Source: Phanerochaete sordida (Eukaryota > Basidiomycota > Agaricomycetes > Polyporales > Phanerochaetaceae). Taken from it: a stretch of 64,000 nucleotides of DNA. Position 1 is the stretch's first letter, and every line of letters starts with the position of its first letter. Below, one piece after another: positions 10,295-21,765 of the stretch. Both the position numbers and the translations under genes were made by a program. Below the pieces are notes generated by a model that was not told the DNA's origin, did no database searches, and worked only from the letters and a program-made list of their open reading frames with translations. The DNA is taken from assembly GCA_019973155.2 (NCBI GenBank), contig BPQB01000016.1, positions 248,001 to 312,000 of the forward strand, given 5' to 3'.

Positions 10295-11046
10295 CTTTCG
10301 CGGGGTTGGTGCACGGGATCTTGTTGAACGACAGTCAACGGCGTCACGTGCGCTTGTTGGCTGCCCCGTGAGCCGCGTTGTTTGGCTCGCTCCACCGCCG
10401 CCGTGGGGCGTCGCCGGCGAGGGCCCCGGATGCGGCCAGCTCGCCCTTCTGCCGGACGGCGAGTCGATCGAGCCCGGCACCGTCCCCGGCACGCTTTTGC
10501 GCATCGTCCGCGAGCTTCGCCTCGCCGTGCACGGAAGGTGGTAGCGCACCGACCAAAGCTTATCCGCGCTCTACGTCGAGCGTCGCTATATTCGTTCGGA
10601 GTACGAGATGGTGGACGTCGGGAGCAAGCAGTCTGCTCTGAACGTCAACGCCTGCCCGTTTGGGACGAAGCCAAGCGCCCCGCGGACTTTGGCTCGCGCT
10701 CCCGCCCACCTCCATCTCTTTGCAGCAGCGATGATGCGACGCGTTCGAATTGCGAATCGTTGCTGTTCAAACACGCTTCTGCGGCGTCAGTTCATCTTGC
10801 TGGTAGGTCAGTGCTTGCCGTCACTGCGGATACTCACGCTCGACCTGCAGGAACTGTGTCTGCCGGCGAGTCCGGCCAGGCTCATGCTGGCAGACGACCG
10901 ACGGCAGCCGGCCAGGCGACTGGGCCTCGCTGTCAGGCCGGCTGCCGTCCGTCGACTCGGAGTCGCCGGCCTTCGCGTCCGCCGTGCGGCGCGACCAAAC
11001 AACGCGTCCGCGGTCGCCTTGGGCGCTCGATTCAGCCCCAGAAGTG
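10295..11046. other. Spacer between the inverted arms (divergent promoter region)
   Basis: About 750 bases of GC-rich unique DNA flanked by two TATA boxes that point away from each other. The motif CACGGGATCTTGTTGAAC (10312-10329) lies 17 bases from the left TATA box and recurs in similar form beside the TATA box near 59.1 kb. Open frames exist on both strands but none is recognisable. Confidence 0.5.
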
Positions 11047-11055
11047 TATAAATAC
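11047..11055 (+). promoter_or_regulatory. TATA box at inner edge of right arm
   Basis: TATAAATAC followed by CCCCC, a mirror of the box at 10286-10294. Confidence 0.6.
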
Positions 11056-11602
11056 CCCCAGCGACGGCGGGGAAGAGCCTCAGCAAACCAGCTCCCCTCG
11101 TTTCCCAGCCTTCCCTTGCAAGATCCACTGTGAGTGCCTCTTCCTCGTCGTCGTCGCCGTCGACAACGAGCTGACTTCGCTCAACAGCGCAGCCGTCGGA
11201 GCGTCGCCCGCTCCCTTCCTCTCCAGCTCGTCGCCGCCCTCGTTGGTGGGCGCGTGCACCCGATGCCGCCGTGAGTGTACGCTCCAACTCCGCATAACGT
11301 TCCAGGGGGAGCCGTCCTCGCCGGGCATCGCGACTATGTCGCCCCCGGGCAGGCGGTATCGGGTGCCGGCTGGAGATGCGCAACGGCTCAACGCCGGATT
11401 TCCTGTCTCATTTCCTCTTTCTCTACACTGACCGTTTCTAGCAACGGCTGCGAGTGAAAGGTGCGTCCTGGGGGAGGGCGGCTCTTTCGGGAGCTGTCCT
11501 GGCGCGGACCTTTTCGCGGTCCCTGGGATAAGTAGCTCTCGGGGCTCCTGGCCCCGGGAGTGAAACCAACACGCGCCTTAAACGTTACCTTTCACTCGCT
11601 GT
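11047..11602 (+). repeat. Right arm of the inverted repeat
   Basis: A 556-base mirror of the left arm starting at TATAAATAC and ending CTCGCTGT. Differences between the arms cluster in the presumed leader and introns, while blocks between the splice-like sites are nearly unchanged. In the last block, read as ...ATAASERCVLGEGG to a TGA at about 11561, the three base differences between arms are all silent, which hints at a coding exon. Confidence 0.75.
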
Positions 11603-12828
11603 CTCCCTATGGTATCTTGCCTCCATAAGTACTTTGCTTTGTATCAGTACATGAGCTTGAAATATATTTGTGCTTTAAATTAACGAGAATATTTGCATGA
11701 GATTGGCAAGCTACTGGAAGACAAGGAGCAACTTCAACTCCAAGTCGCTGAAGCCCGGTCGTGTAACCAGACTCCTTCCCAGTTGCGGCCAAATGGAACT
11801 CCGCTACCACTTTAGGCAACACCGACTGCTGGCTCTCTCGCTCTGCAGGCGTCGCGCTGAACGACGAGTTGTCGACGGCATAATTCAACGCTCGCCGGAT
11901 TGCCCCGTCCTGTCACTCGACCACGAAATGTTCAACCGTCTGCTCTTCGTCTGGCCCGCCGAAGGAGCGCAAGGGAGCTGACGACATCCGACTTGGCTTG
12001 AACGTCGCACGGAGGCCAGGCGTGAGGAAAGAGGTGCGTCGAGCTAATCTGTCTCCCGAGCTCCACGCGTCTCACACGTCCTGCTGCAGGTTTCGTCCGC
12101 GGGATGAGCCCCCCGCTGCCCATCAGCGCATGGAGAGATGTCTTGCTGTCCGCCAGGTCGGCCCTGCACCAGACGGCGGCGCCCCTGCGCTATCTTCAGC
12201 ACGCTGACTACTCGACGTGAAGCAACGCCGAGGGCGCCGGCCCTTCTCTGAGCACAGCCTATCAGTGGCAACGTTAAACGCGTATGTTCGCGCGGGAACA
12301 GCCACTTCGAGCGTGTCCGCGGGGACAGAGGCCCGTTGTTGCGTATAGCGCTCCCTGACTAACTGAACATAGCGGAATGCTATCAACCGGACGCGAAGAT
12401 TGCATGCGGCACCCGCATGAAAGAGGAGCAAGGACTGCAGTAGGAGGGAGAGATCTCGGGCCTTACAGGTTCCAGCTGATATAGTACGCCGCTGCCATCC
12501 TGCCTGCCGTGACAAACTGACATGTCTTACACGGTGCTCTCTATTTACAGTCCACTTGTCCTCGCTCTGCAAGCCTTACGACATCCCGGGATATGTATCA
12601 TCACGACATGCCTTCTCGTTCCCACAGCCCTGCTCCGTTGTCGGAACTCTGGCATTTATTGTAAGTACAGCGTCCTTCCACCTGGCTCATGTAGTAGGTC
12701 AGAGGGAGAGCCACCAGTCCACATGCAGCGCGATACAAGCTCCAGATATCCGATACGCTTGCCGTGCTATAGTTCTAGGCCCAGGGTTCTGGCTCGCACG
12801 CGCGAATATTAACCAGCACATCTTTCAG
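11603..12828. other. Intergenic stretch without a recognisable gene
   Basis: About 1.2 kb. A plus-strand segment near 12556-12660 reads as protein-like sequence ending in a strong GTAAGT donor and may be an upstream exon of the next entry, but I cannot define it. Confidence 0.4.
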
Positions 12829-13180
12829 GGTGCCAGCATGGGAAACGCGTGGGCTTGCGACCACAGGGACAGCCGATATTCCAGCCGCACTGTTACGCGA
12901 AGCGAAGTTCGAAGATGCGCTGCATCGGCTGACGTCGGCTGTACCTGTGGGACCTGGCCACTGGCGATACGAGTACGCCACAAAGCCGTCGGGGTATGCC
13001 GTATGTTTCTGGCAAGACTGCTTTTCCGCACCAGCATGCGTCGAACGGCGTCGCACCGAACTGGCGACGGGCGAGTTGTCTGAGATTTCGCTTGGGACGC
13101 CCGGCGCAGCGCAGGATTTGCGCCAGAAGCATCAGAACCTGGCCAGGCGGTCCGTAAGGGTCCGTGTGACCAGAAGCATC
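12829..13180 (+). CDS. Possible exon of an unidentified protein (fragment)
   Basis: After a TTTCAG acceptor the plus strand reads VPAWETRGLATTGTADIP and on through about 115 residues of balanced, protein-like composition, with GHWRYEYATKPSGYAVCFW as the most distinctive part. No ATG or upstream exon is certain and the 3' limit is a guess near a GTAAGG. The adenylate-forming reductase starts about 110 bases later on the same strand. It may be a gene remnant. I recognise no family. Confidence 0.25.
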
Positions 13181-13225
13181 TTCCCCACGCACGCTTCTGA
13201 TATCCGTGACGACACGCAGACGACA

Positions 13226-13230
13226 TATAA
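13226..13230 (+). promoter_or_regulatory. TATA box of the first adenylate-forming reductase
   Basis: TATAA in CATATAATG, 64 bases before the start codon at 13294. Confidence 0.5.
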
Positions 13231-13293
13231 TGATCCACGCCGCGGTACGTCCCAGGGCCTGGGTGTTGCTCTCCCGCGACCACCTCTGTGACC

Positions 13294-16200
13294 ATGCCCG
13301 CCCCCAGCCCCGTCCTGCCGCCCCTCGACGGCTCCCTCTCGGTGCTCCCGGGCTTCGTCGACTTCCACGCGACGCACAACGCCGACCTGCCCTGGGCGCT
13401 GCTGTCCGCGGGCCCCGAGCTGCCCGTGCAGAGCGTGTCGTTCGCCCAGTACGCGCGCGCGACGCACAGGATCGCGCACGCGCTGCGGCCCGCGCGCGAG
13501 GGCGCGGACGGGGAGGTCGTCGCGATCCTCGTCAACTGCGACACGATCGTCTACCTCGCGCTCATCGCGGGCCTCGTCCGCGCCGGTCTCGTGGTGCGTA
13601 AATTTTCCTGTAGTGCCGCCGCCGCCGCAGCGCGTGCTCATTGGCGGATGCGCCGCGCTCTAGCCCTTCCCCATGTCCCCGAGGAACTCCGCCGCCGCCA
13701 TCATCAACATGCTGAGACAGACATCGTGCCATCGAATCATATCGCAGCCGGCGCTCGCGGCGCTGCTCTCGGAAGTCCAGGATGAATTAGAGGCGGGGGA
13801 GTACGCTTTGCAGGTGGACGACCTGCCGGGTTTGGACCAAGTCTTCCCATCCATCTACGACGAGTCGCTCGCGGACGACTACGTGCCGTATCCAGCCTCA
13901 TCAGAGCCGTACAAGCCGAAAGATGTCGCCCTATACGCCCACTCGTCAGGCTCTACGGGTTTCCCAAAGCCAGTACCCCAGCGGCACGAGAACCTGCTAG
14001 AGTGCTGCAACTCCTGTACGTGAACCACACCTAATACCCCAAAAACCACACTGAACGCCTCACGCGTCACCAAGCCATCGTCAAGACCGCCGGCGACCAC
14101 AAGATCGTGTGGGGCGCGATGGCGCTGCCCACGTTCCACATGATGGCCGTGTACATCCAGCTCTACGGCCCGCTCGTCGGCGGCTGCGCCGTCGGGCTCT
14201 TCGCGCCCAAGTGGCCCGCGTCGCCCGTCGTGCCGACGCCGCGCAACACGCTCGAGGCGTGCATGACCGTCGGCGTGAACGGCATCCCGACCGTGCCCGC
14301 GTTCGTCGAGGTACGCCGCCGGCTCTGCGCGGGGACCACACGCTAACAGCGCTGCGGCAGGCCTGGGCGAAGTCGGAGGAGGACATCAAGTACCTGCGCA
14401 CGCTCGAAATCATCGTACGCGTCCCGCTTCATACCCCGCACGCATGCTCAGCCGCGTCTAGGCCTTCGCCGGCGGCCCGCTCTCCTCGAAGACGGGCGGG
14501 CGGCTGCAGGACGAGGGCGTCCCGCTGTACCCGTGGTACGGCGGCACGGAGTTCGGGCCGCACACGAAGATCTTCGACATCGACGAGGCCAGCACCGCGC
14601 CCAGTGCGAAGACGCGCGCGGACTGGGAGTGGATGGCGTTCACGGAGCGCGTGCAGCCGCGCTGGGATCCGCAGGGCGACGGCACGTACGAGTTGCAGTA
14701 TGTGGTGAGTCCAGGGCGCACGGTGTGCTGCGGGAGAGGGCTGATGACGAGCAGTCGTGCCCGACGCATCGCCCGAATGTTCGGAATATAGAGGACGGGT
14801 ATGCAACGAGGGACTTGTGGGAGCCACATCCGACTAAGGAGGGCCTATGGCGCATGTCAGTATATGAAACTGTCGATGCGAGATGTACTGACGTTAGCAC
14901 AGTACTGGACGAAAAGACGACGTTATCGTTCTTGGCTCTGGTATGTCTCTCTTAGATATCCGATATCTCGAGCCCTCACAGATCCTGCAGGCGAGAAGGT
15001 AGTCCCGATCCCTCAGGAAGGCCTCATCGTATCCTCGCCGATGGTCAATGGTGCCGTCATGTTTGGTCGGGCGAAGAACCAATGTGGTATCCTGATCGAG
15101 CCCGCTCCGTCCCATGCAATTGATCCCAAAGACCCCGTCGCCCTGCCGAAATTCCGGAACATGATATGGTGGGTCATGTATGACGATCATTGAACGTGTA
15201 CTCAGACCGACTTTCCAGGCCTATCATCGAGGAGGCAAACCGCACCGCACCGGGGTTTGCGAGATTGTTCAAGGAGATGATCATCGTCACCGATCCTGCG
15301 AGACCTTTGCCTCGCGCGGCGAAGGGAACGGTTATCCGCAAGCAGGCTATTGACCTGTACAAGAAGGATATCGACGACTTGTGAGCAGCTCTTCGCTACC
15401 ACGTAATGTCTGAGCGTATCTCATAATCACCCAGGTACCAAGTGGTGGAAGACTCCGGAAACTCTGTCGGCATTGCCCCGCCTGAACACTGGTCGGTCCT
15501 CGACGTTGAGCATTGGCTTCTGAAGCAAGCTTCGGCTGTCGCAGGTGGCAGAGCGATCTCCCCCTCGATAGACGTCTTCGACCAGGGCTTCGACAGTCTC
15601 CACGCCACCTTCCTGCGCAACCGCGTCATCGCCGCGCTGCGCGCCGACGCCATGACGCAAGGCGCCGCGCAACACGTCGCGCAGAACTTCGTGTTCGAGT
15701 ACCCGATGCTGCACGACCTTGCGAAGGCGATCTCGATGCTCATCAACCGCGGCGGCCCGGACGACAAGCGCGACCTCGAGAAGGCGATTAGCGACCTCGT
15801 CGCGAAGTACACCGCGGACATGCCTCACCCCGCGCACCAGTCCGCTCAGGCGAACGGCGCGGCCGCGCGCAGCACCGTCGTCCTGCTCACGGGTTCAACC
15901 GGTGCTGTCGGCTCGCACATCCTCGCACGCTTGCTCGCGGACTCGCGCATCGAGAAGGTGTACACGTTCAACCGGCAAGTCAACATCTCGTACGACCGCC
16001 AGCTGGCGTCGTTCGTCGAGCGGGAGCTGGACACGGAGCTTCTGGAGAGCCCGAAGCTTGTCCCGTTGGTCGGCGATCTGTCGCAACAGTACTTCGGTCT
16101 GGAAGAGAGCGCATACAACGAGGTCAGCCGCTCCCTCTCACGACAGTGTGACCACACAGTGACCTTTTTCTGTGATTGCAGCTCCGGGACTCTGTCACGC

Positions 16201-17248
16201 ATGTGCTGCACAACGCGTGGCGTGTCGATTTCAATCTCTCGCTGGCCTCGTTTGAGAGCCACATCGCCGGCACGCGCAGTCTGATTGACTTCTGCTGCTC
16301 TCTCCCGCATGCGGTGAAGCTCATCTTCACCTCGTCCATCTCGGCTGTGCACAAGTGGAACGTCAACCTAGGCCCCGTACCCGAGGGTACCATCCCGGGT
16401 CCGGAAGTCGCGACGAGCCACGGGTACGGTGCGTCAAAGTTTGTGACCGAGCAGGTGGGTCGCTTTCGGCGCGCTTCTCGGATACCTCGTTGATGGGTGA
16501 TATGCGTGGCTAGCTGCTCGCCAAGGCAGCGGACAATGGCTTGGAGTGCACGTCCGTGCGCCTTGGACAGGTCTGCGGACCGAACACCTCCGGTGCCTGG
16601 GCTACGACTGAGTGGATCCCCATCATGGTGAAGACTAGCGTCAACCTCGGCGCGTTGCCTGATCTGCACGGTGTACGTCTTCTGGCGGTGCCTTACTCTC
16701 TTTCGCGCTGACCCAAGTTGGTTAGACGGTTTCTTGGGTACCAGCTGACGCTGTCGCGAGTACATACCTGGACCTCGTACTGTACAAGGACCGCCTGCCA
16801 TACGTGCTGCACCTCACGCACCCGCGCTCGGTCAAGTGGCGGCAGGTGATCAAGAACATCAAGACATTCCTGGAGGCCCACTCACTGGAGGTGTTGTCTT
16901 TCGACGAGTGGACGACACAGCTCGAGCAGCAGCCCATGAACGGCAAGACGCTCGACGACTTCGTGAGTAGCTCGCAAGCTCATGCTGATCACCCAAGTCT
17001 GACATCGTTTTCAGCCCGCTCTCAAAATCCTGGAGTATGTGCGCTGGACCGCAGCGGGCGACGCGCTTGCAGCGAAGGCGGAGAAGGCTCAGCAACCAGT
17101 AGAAGCCGGGGGAGTCCCCGTGTTCAGCACGTCGCGCATGCAGCGGTTCAGCCCTACCCTCCGTGATCTCGGTGTCATCGATGTCGTCCACGCCAGAGCT
17201 TGGGTGTCGTATTGGGAGAAGACGGGCTTCCTCCCGCGGTCAGGGTAG
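13294..17248 (+). CDS. Adenylate-forming reductase (NRPS-like, A-T-R), copy 1
   Basis: Activates a carboxylic or amino acid as acyl-AMP, loads it on a phosphopantetheine arm and releases it by NAD(P)H reduction to an aldehyde or alcohol. Fourteen exons: 13294-13593, 13664-14015, 14075-14310, 14361-14414, 14462-14704, 14755-14855, 14903-14940, 14991-15168, 15219-15380, 15435-16122, 16182-16454, 16514-16672, 16726-16962 and 17015-17248, about 1084 residues in frame. The adenylation domain has the start PPLDGSLSVLPGF, the ATP loop SSGSTGFPKP, YGGTEFG and GRKDDVIVLGSGEKV. The carrier site is DQGFDSL with the modified Ser. The reductase has TGSTGAVGSH for the cofactor and YGASK, the Tyr-Lys pair. 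There is no condensation domain. The substrate cannot be read from sequence. A paralog lies at 32376-36311. It ends tail-to-tail with a Kre9-like gene. Confidence 0.93.
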
Positions 17249-17369
17249 ACCCAGCGGAAAATATCAATTAATATGCTCGTCACGATCACGCATGAGTCGG
17301 GGCACACATAGAAACCATGCTTCATGTATATGACCTCATTTTACAAAACAGAAAGTTCTACTCAATGTC

Positions 17370-17886
17370 TCAAGCCGCGATGATCTCAAAGTGAGTGCTG
17401 CTCTGACCCCAAGCACCAACTGCCATGGTATCGTCAGTAAAATGCATTGATCTGGTACCGAGTGGACTCACCCATGACGAAGTAGTCAGTGTCAGGAGCT
17501 ACGTCAGGTACCTCAACGGAGACTTGTCCCGGCTGGGGATCGACATCCGAAGCAAGCGTGGTCACGTATTCCGCAGAGCCGTAGGGCGAGGTCTTGTAGA
17601 GGTCGACCCAAGGAATATCGGTAGCGGTGCTCGGGACCTTTGATTGATCCCTACGACATGGCATTGAGCGACACACACATACATAGCACACTGCAGATGC
17701 ATACCAGGCGACAATCCCTTGCTGGCCAACGGTCCAGACGGTGCTGGCGTCCGGGAGGGTCGGCGATGGCGCATAAAAGTCTCGAGCCTGCAGCGCCGCA
17801 CCCGCCGGTGCAGCACTCGCGACGGGGACGAGAGAGCCAGCGAAGGCGGCGGAGAGGACGAGCAGGGTAGAGATGTGTGCAAGCAT
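17370..17886 (-). CDS. Secreted Kre9/Knh1-like protein, copy 1
   Basis: Exons 17886-17705, 17650-17472 and 17419-17370 give 136 residues. A signal peptide (MLAHISTLLVLSAAFAGSLV) is followed by one Ig-like domain of the Kre9/KNH type: an N-terminal AP-x-P segment, then VGQQGIVAW, WVDLYKTSPYGSAEYVTTLA and a C-terminal DTDYFVMVGAWGQSS. Members are small extracellular proteins, some GPI-anchored, linked to cell-wall beta-glucan; this one ends right after the domain without a Ser/Thr tail or an anchor signal, so it should be soluble. It is a paralog of 26499-27100, with the first intron at the same place (within the Trp codon of VAW). Confidence 0.88.
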
Positions 17887-17946
17887 CGTACAGAGGTATG
17901 CGTCGGGTTTGTTGAGTACTGTCTTGCCTGACGGCCAAACCTGCAG

Positions 17947-17954
17947 ATTATATA
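17947..17954 (-). promoter_or_regulatory. TATA box of Kre9-like copy 1
   Basis: TATATAAT on the minus strand, about 60 bases before the start codon. Confidence 0.5.
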
Positions 17955-18872
17955 CCATTTTGCCACCACCGGAGGTAGGCAACATCCTTCTTGGCGAGTG
18001 CGAACCTCCGGGGGTGCGCGGTGAGGGTGCTCGCCATCGCCGACAAAAAACGGCCATTGAGCCCCGCGAGATATTCGCATTTGCATGCGATGACAACGCG
18101 TACCTTGCAGTGAGGGTCGAGACTGAGTCTCGGCTGGTAGGGATTGTAAGGGACGCCAATGGAAGGGGGAGTGCGTGCCCCCAGCCGAGCGAGGGATGCG
18201 AAGGTCCGGCTGCCGACACCGCTCGGAGGACGGGGGAGCGACGCAGAAGCGGAAGTCGGCGCGTTCTGTGACTGCCCAGTCGCCACTCCGCGAAGCTGGA
18301 AGCGAAGAGTTCCAGTGGGTGACAGGGACTCGATGATGCGACGTAGAGTCGACAAGCCGCCGCAAGAAGAGGTCCGAGTCGCGTGCGAAGCGTCTCGTAA
18401 CACGCATCTGCTCGCGAGAAGTCAGTCAGTCGCGTGGATCGCGTAAGAGGTAGCGCTGAGCTAAGTTTATACGTGAATCCGAAGGATCTGCTGCACAAGA
18501 GGCTGATCTCGCCGTGATTAGCTTTCTCCTGGGCAGCACGGCAGACACACCTCGCAAGATCGAAGCTTTTCTGGGTGCATGAGCCGCACGCCCGCATCTC
18601 CAAGATAAGTTATAATTGCATAGCGGAGATAAGAAGTCATACAACAGAGAACCGCCAGGGAGGATCGACTGGGGATTTGGGCGGATGGCCGTCGCACCCG
18701 GACCGAGGCACGCAGAGTCGCCAGCAGTTTTATGGCATGCATATGGGCATAGCTCATGTATTTTGAGCAGTGAAGGAGAGCGAAAGCGACGGGCTCGGAC
18801 CGAGGAGTATACAGGGGACATGACATGTACGTATGCGATGGGGGACCGCCAGGGATGCCGGGGCTGTGGCGT
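17955..18872. other. Intergenic, upstream of Kre9-like copy 1 and downstream of eL37
   Basis: About 920 bases. No gene recognised; the open frames on the minus strand are continuations of the Kre9-like frame without a plausible start. Confidence 0.5.
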
Positions 18873-19663
18873 TTATGCCTCCGATGTTGTCTTCTTGGTG
18901 CGCTTGACGGCGACGGTGTTCTCCCTACACGAGAGTTAGAATTACGGCTGATCGACCCGAATGGGTGGTACGCACCGGAAGCCGTTCTTGAAGCGACGAG
19001 AGACGGTCTTGAGGTACCGCATGCGACCGGTACCAGTGGTCTTTCGGCGCTTGGCCTTCTGGCCCCACTCGTACGACCGCAGCTTAGCACGGGGGTAGCC
19101 GCACTGAGCGCACTCTGGACAAGTTGAAAAGGCGTAGGGGTAGAATCGAGTCGAGGGAGGATTGAAAGATGGTCGACGGGAGAGAGATGGGAAGCAAAGA
19201 TGAGCGTTTTGCACTTCGTCGAACAAGCCTGCAAACACGCACCCTTGTGCTGCTTGTGCATCGAGCGGTTGCCACACCTACGGCAGAGGGTGTGGGACTT
19301 GGTGTGCCGCTTACTGCAAGCGTAGAAACATGTTAGCTGCGATCCTCAAGAAACTGGGAACAGCACGCACCCGAAGGATGTGGTACCTATGTACCGTCAA
19401 AGATCCAGCTCGTCAGCTCCCATGGAACGTAACTTCTCTGCGCATAGTGCACGAACCTTTCGTCTAGAGGGAGGGCACAGAGTCAGCATACGCGAATCAG
19501 TGGTATTTGACTTGAGCAGCCGGAGGGACGCCTTGGCCTCATCCGACCTGGGTTCAACCCATCCATCTCCCAAACTTCGCCAAATCGCCCCGTTCAACCT
19601 CTCAACCTGCTCTCTGCCGCCATACGTCCCTCCAGCCGTCAAGAATTCGGGCATACTCACCAT
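18873..19663 (-). CDS. RPL37: 60S ribosomal protein eL37
   Basis: Zinc-binding protein of the large ribosomal subunit at the rRNA core. Exons are 19663-19661, 19463-19457, 19386-19371, 19313-19243, 19114-18976 and 18924-18873, totalling 95 residues, the normal size. The first coding exon is the ATG alone and the second is 7 bases long. The protein reads [19 protein letters not shown], then RRCGNRS, then [16 protein letters not shown] and onward. The four zinc Cys (C-x2-C and C-x2-C) are present, as is the basic [13 protein letters not shown] block. Every junction has GT..AG. The number of introns for a 95-residue protein is typical of fungal ribosomal protein genes. Confidence 0.96.
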
Positions 19664-21760
19664 GGTGTCTTGAGGCTTTTGCGGTAGCCGATGCGGTGGG
19701 CGGTATACACACTCCTTTGGGCGCCCAGATGTGGATGCTGACTAATCACCATACATGGTAACACTTGGGCGCCTTTTGAGTTTGGGCTGGGTTTCGAGCT
19801 CTTCGCCTCCTCTTCTGAGATCTATTCGCTGCTGGTCCCTCAATTGTTGTATCTCCGCAACGAACGGTAATATGTGCTTTAGAATCCACCTGCTAGCTGT
19901 TTTATCTTTTTTTCTGCCTTTTCGCGACGCTTGCCCACCACGATGAGACCGTCTTGCTTGCACGACGAGGCCTGCAAGCCGGAGTCGCCAGCGTCCACGC
20001 CTACCGTCGTCGGGGCGGTAGTAGCAAGCCCATATGTGTCTCGTACCAACCTCACTTACTTCATGCCCGTCTTGCGCCCGCTAGCAGTCTCCTCACCACC
20101 AAGCTGTTAAGCGAGATGGCGGCTCGTGCTCTGCTACCGGCAAGGATTCATCTATGTCATGCCATCTCTGCGTCCTGCAGAGACGAGTGGCATGCCTTCC
20201 TGTCTTCCTTGTGGCCCGGATGATTTAGCGGCTGACCGTAATTTCGGCAAGCTAATGACCTCTCAACAACGGCCCACGTACAGCGTGATCGTTCTATCCT
20301 CAGGTGAGACTTCAGCTATGTTATGCGTTTTTGGACCGCGTAATCGAGCAAGTGACATGCTCACCTTCCCTGCCGCCTTCACGTCTCAGCCATCATTTAC
20401 GTACCGCAATGCGAACCCGACCGCAGGTGTTGTATGCGCCACATTCCGACGGTGTCGTTCCTGTTCTAGGCCTCCGATGTCGGGCCCTATGACACGACGA
20501 CACGCCCAGCTTTTCCTCTTTTACGGCTGAATTAATGTTGTTTGCGAGCTGCAGGATCGCTGCTGTGAGCTATCCTCTCCAGTATCCGCGGGGCCCATGG
20601 CCCTTCTACGTGCGAGGGCGTCGCTCGAAAATATGCCGGCTATTCGACGCATACTGCCGCGGAGAACGTCCAACTATTGTCCGAAAGTACGAATGCAGCC
20701 TGTGTTGATATGCCGTAAAACAACGCGTAATTAGACGACTACAACCATTTGGTCGGGACGTCTCTGCGTGCAAAACGCGATTGACAGTGCGCGGATAATG
20801 GGAAGATACTTGATAATTTGCAGATGGTCGCCCAACTTCACACGTTCGTGGTTGACCTTGTTCTCATCGTTAGGTATTGCCCCTATTCGGTCACTTTATT
20901 TGGGGAGTGGATCAAGCTCAGGACAAATCTTTCCTCGGAGACATACGGTCGTCCGACACTGTCCGACTCCGTACCCGGAGCATGCTTCGCAGAGGCACAT
21001 CTCATCGATAGTGGGTGGCCGCCGTTTGCGAGGCCCACGCCAGCCTCGGGGCCGGCCACAATCCTGCAGCATCCGCACCGCGGCGGGCAGTGTACTCTCA
21101 CAGAAGGCGGGAAGCTGTTTCAGGCATCACGCCTCCTTCTCCGCGGGCGGAAATACGGCGGTCTATCAGGCCATGCGTGTGCAAACGGGCCGCTGTCCTG
21201 CAGGAAGGCGGTGCCTGCCTCGGTATCTCCTCAACATGTGCTGAGCATGTTGCAATCTCGCATGCCTGGTGGCTTAGGTCACCTATGATGTGACAATCTG
21301 CTCCATCGGATGGCCGCTTTTTGAGTTGCAGGAACGAGCGACGCCACAGCAGAGTTTATGTCAGTATTGGTAGCTCTAGATCCGAGTTTCGTGCCTACGC
21401 ATGCCGGTCAGCGACCTCTCCGTGTACTATCTTATCTCTTCTGGACCATGTTTCAAGATCTCGAGGCTGCAATGGAAGCTAATCAAGCGAGTGAGCCTGA
21501 TCGGTGGGAGTAATCACCCGGCTTCCATGTCCAGCTGCTCTGGGCTGCTCTGCTGCAACGTGTGCAGAACCGCGGGACGATGTCCATGTGGCTGTGAATA
21601 TCCACGCTCAACCGCACGTCCATGGGTAACGACAGCCAATTCCAGTCAAGCTTTCCACAGGCACAAAGGGAATTGCCCGCGAGCGTCCAGCGAAGGGCCG
21701 TCGGGTTGCCATCAGGGCTCTGTTCCGTGTTGCTTTCCCTTGCTACGGCTGCGGATAATT
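19664..21760. other. Long intergenic stretch without a recognisable gene
   Basis: About 2.1 kb between eL37 and the promoter of the GATA factor. Frames such as 20818-21288 are open for up to about 155 residues but match no family I know, have no splice support and overlap other open frames. I see no transposon ends. Confidence 0.4.
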
Positions 21761-21765
21761 CACTG

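Noticed and set aside
9961..11431. Long open frames across the inverted repeat and spacer (for example 349 codons at 10382-11431)
   Set aside because: Length follows from high GC. The frame runs through the TATA box and presumed introns of the right arm and has no recognisable domain.
9887..11457. Arms encoding mating pheromone precursors
   Set aside because: Short frames end in SNGCE or PRE with no CaaX box, so the small-gene resemblance was not enough.
9742..11602. Inverted repeat as a standard cut-and-paste transposon
   Set aside because: No target-site duplication is seen at the outer ends and no transposase lies inside; kept as an unexplained repeat instead.
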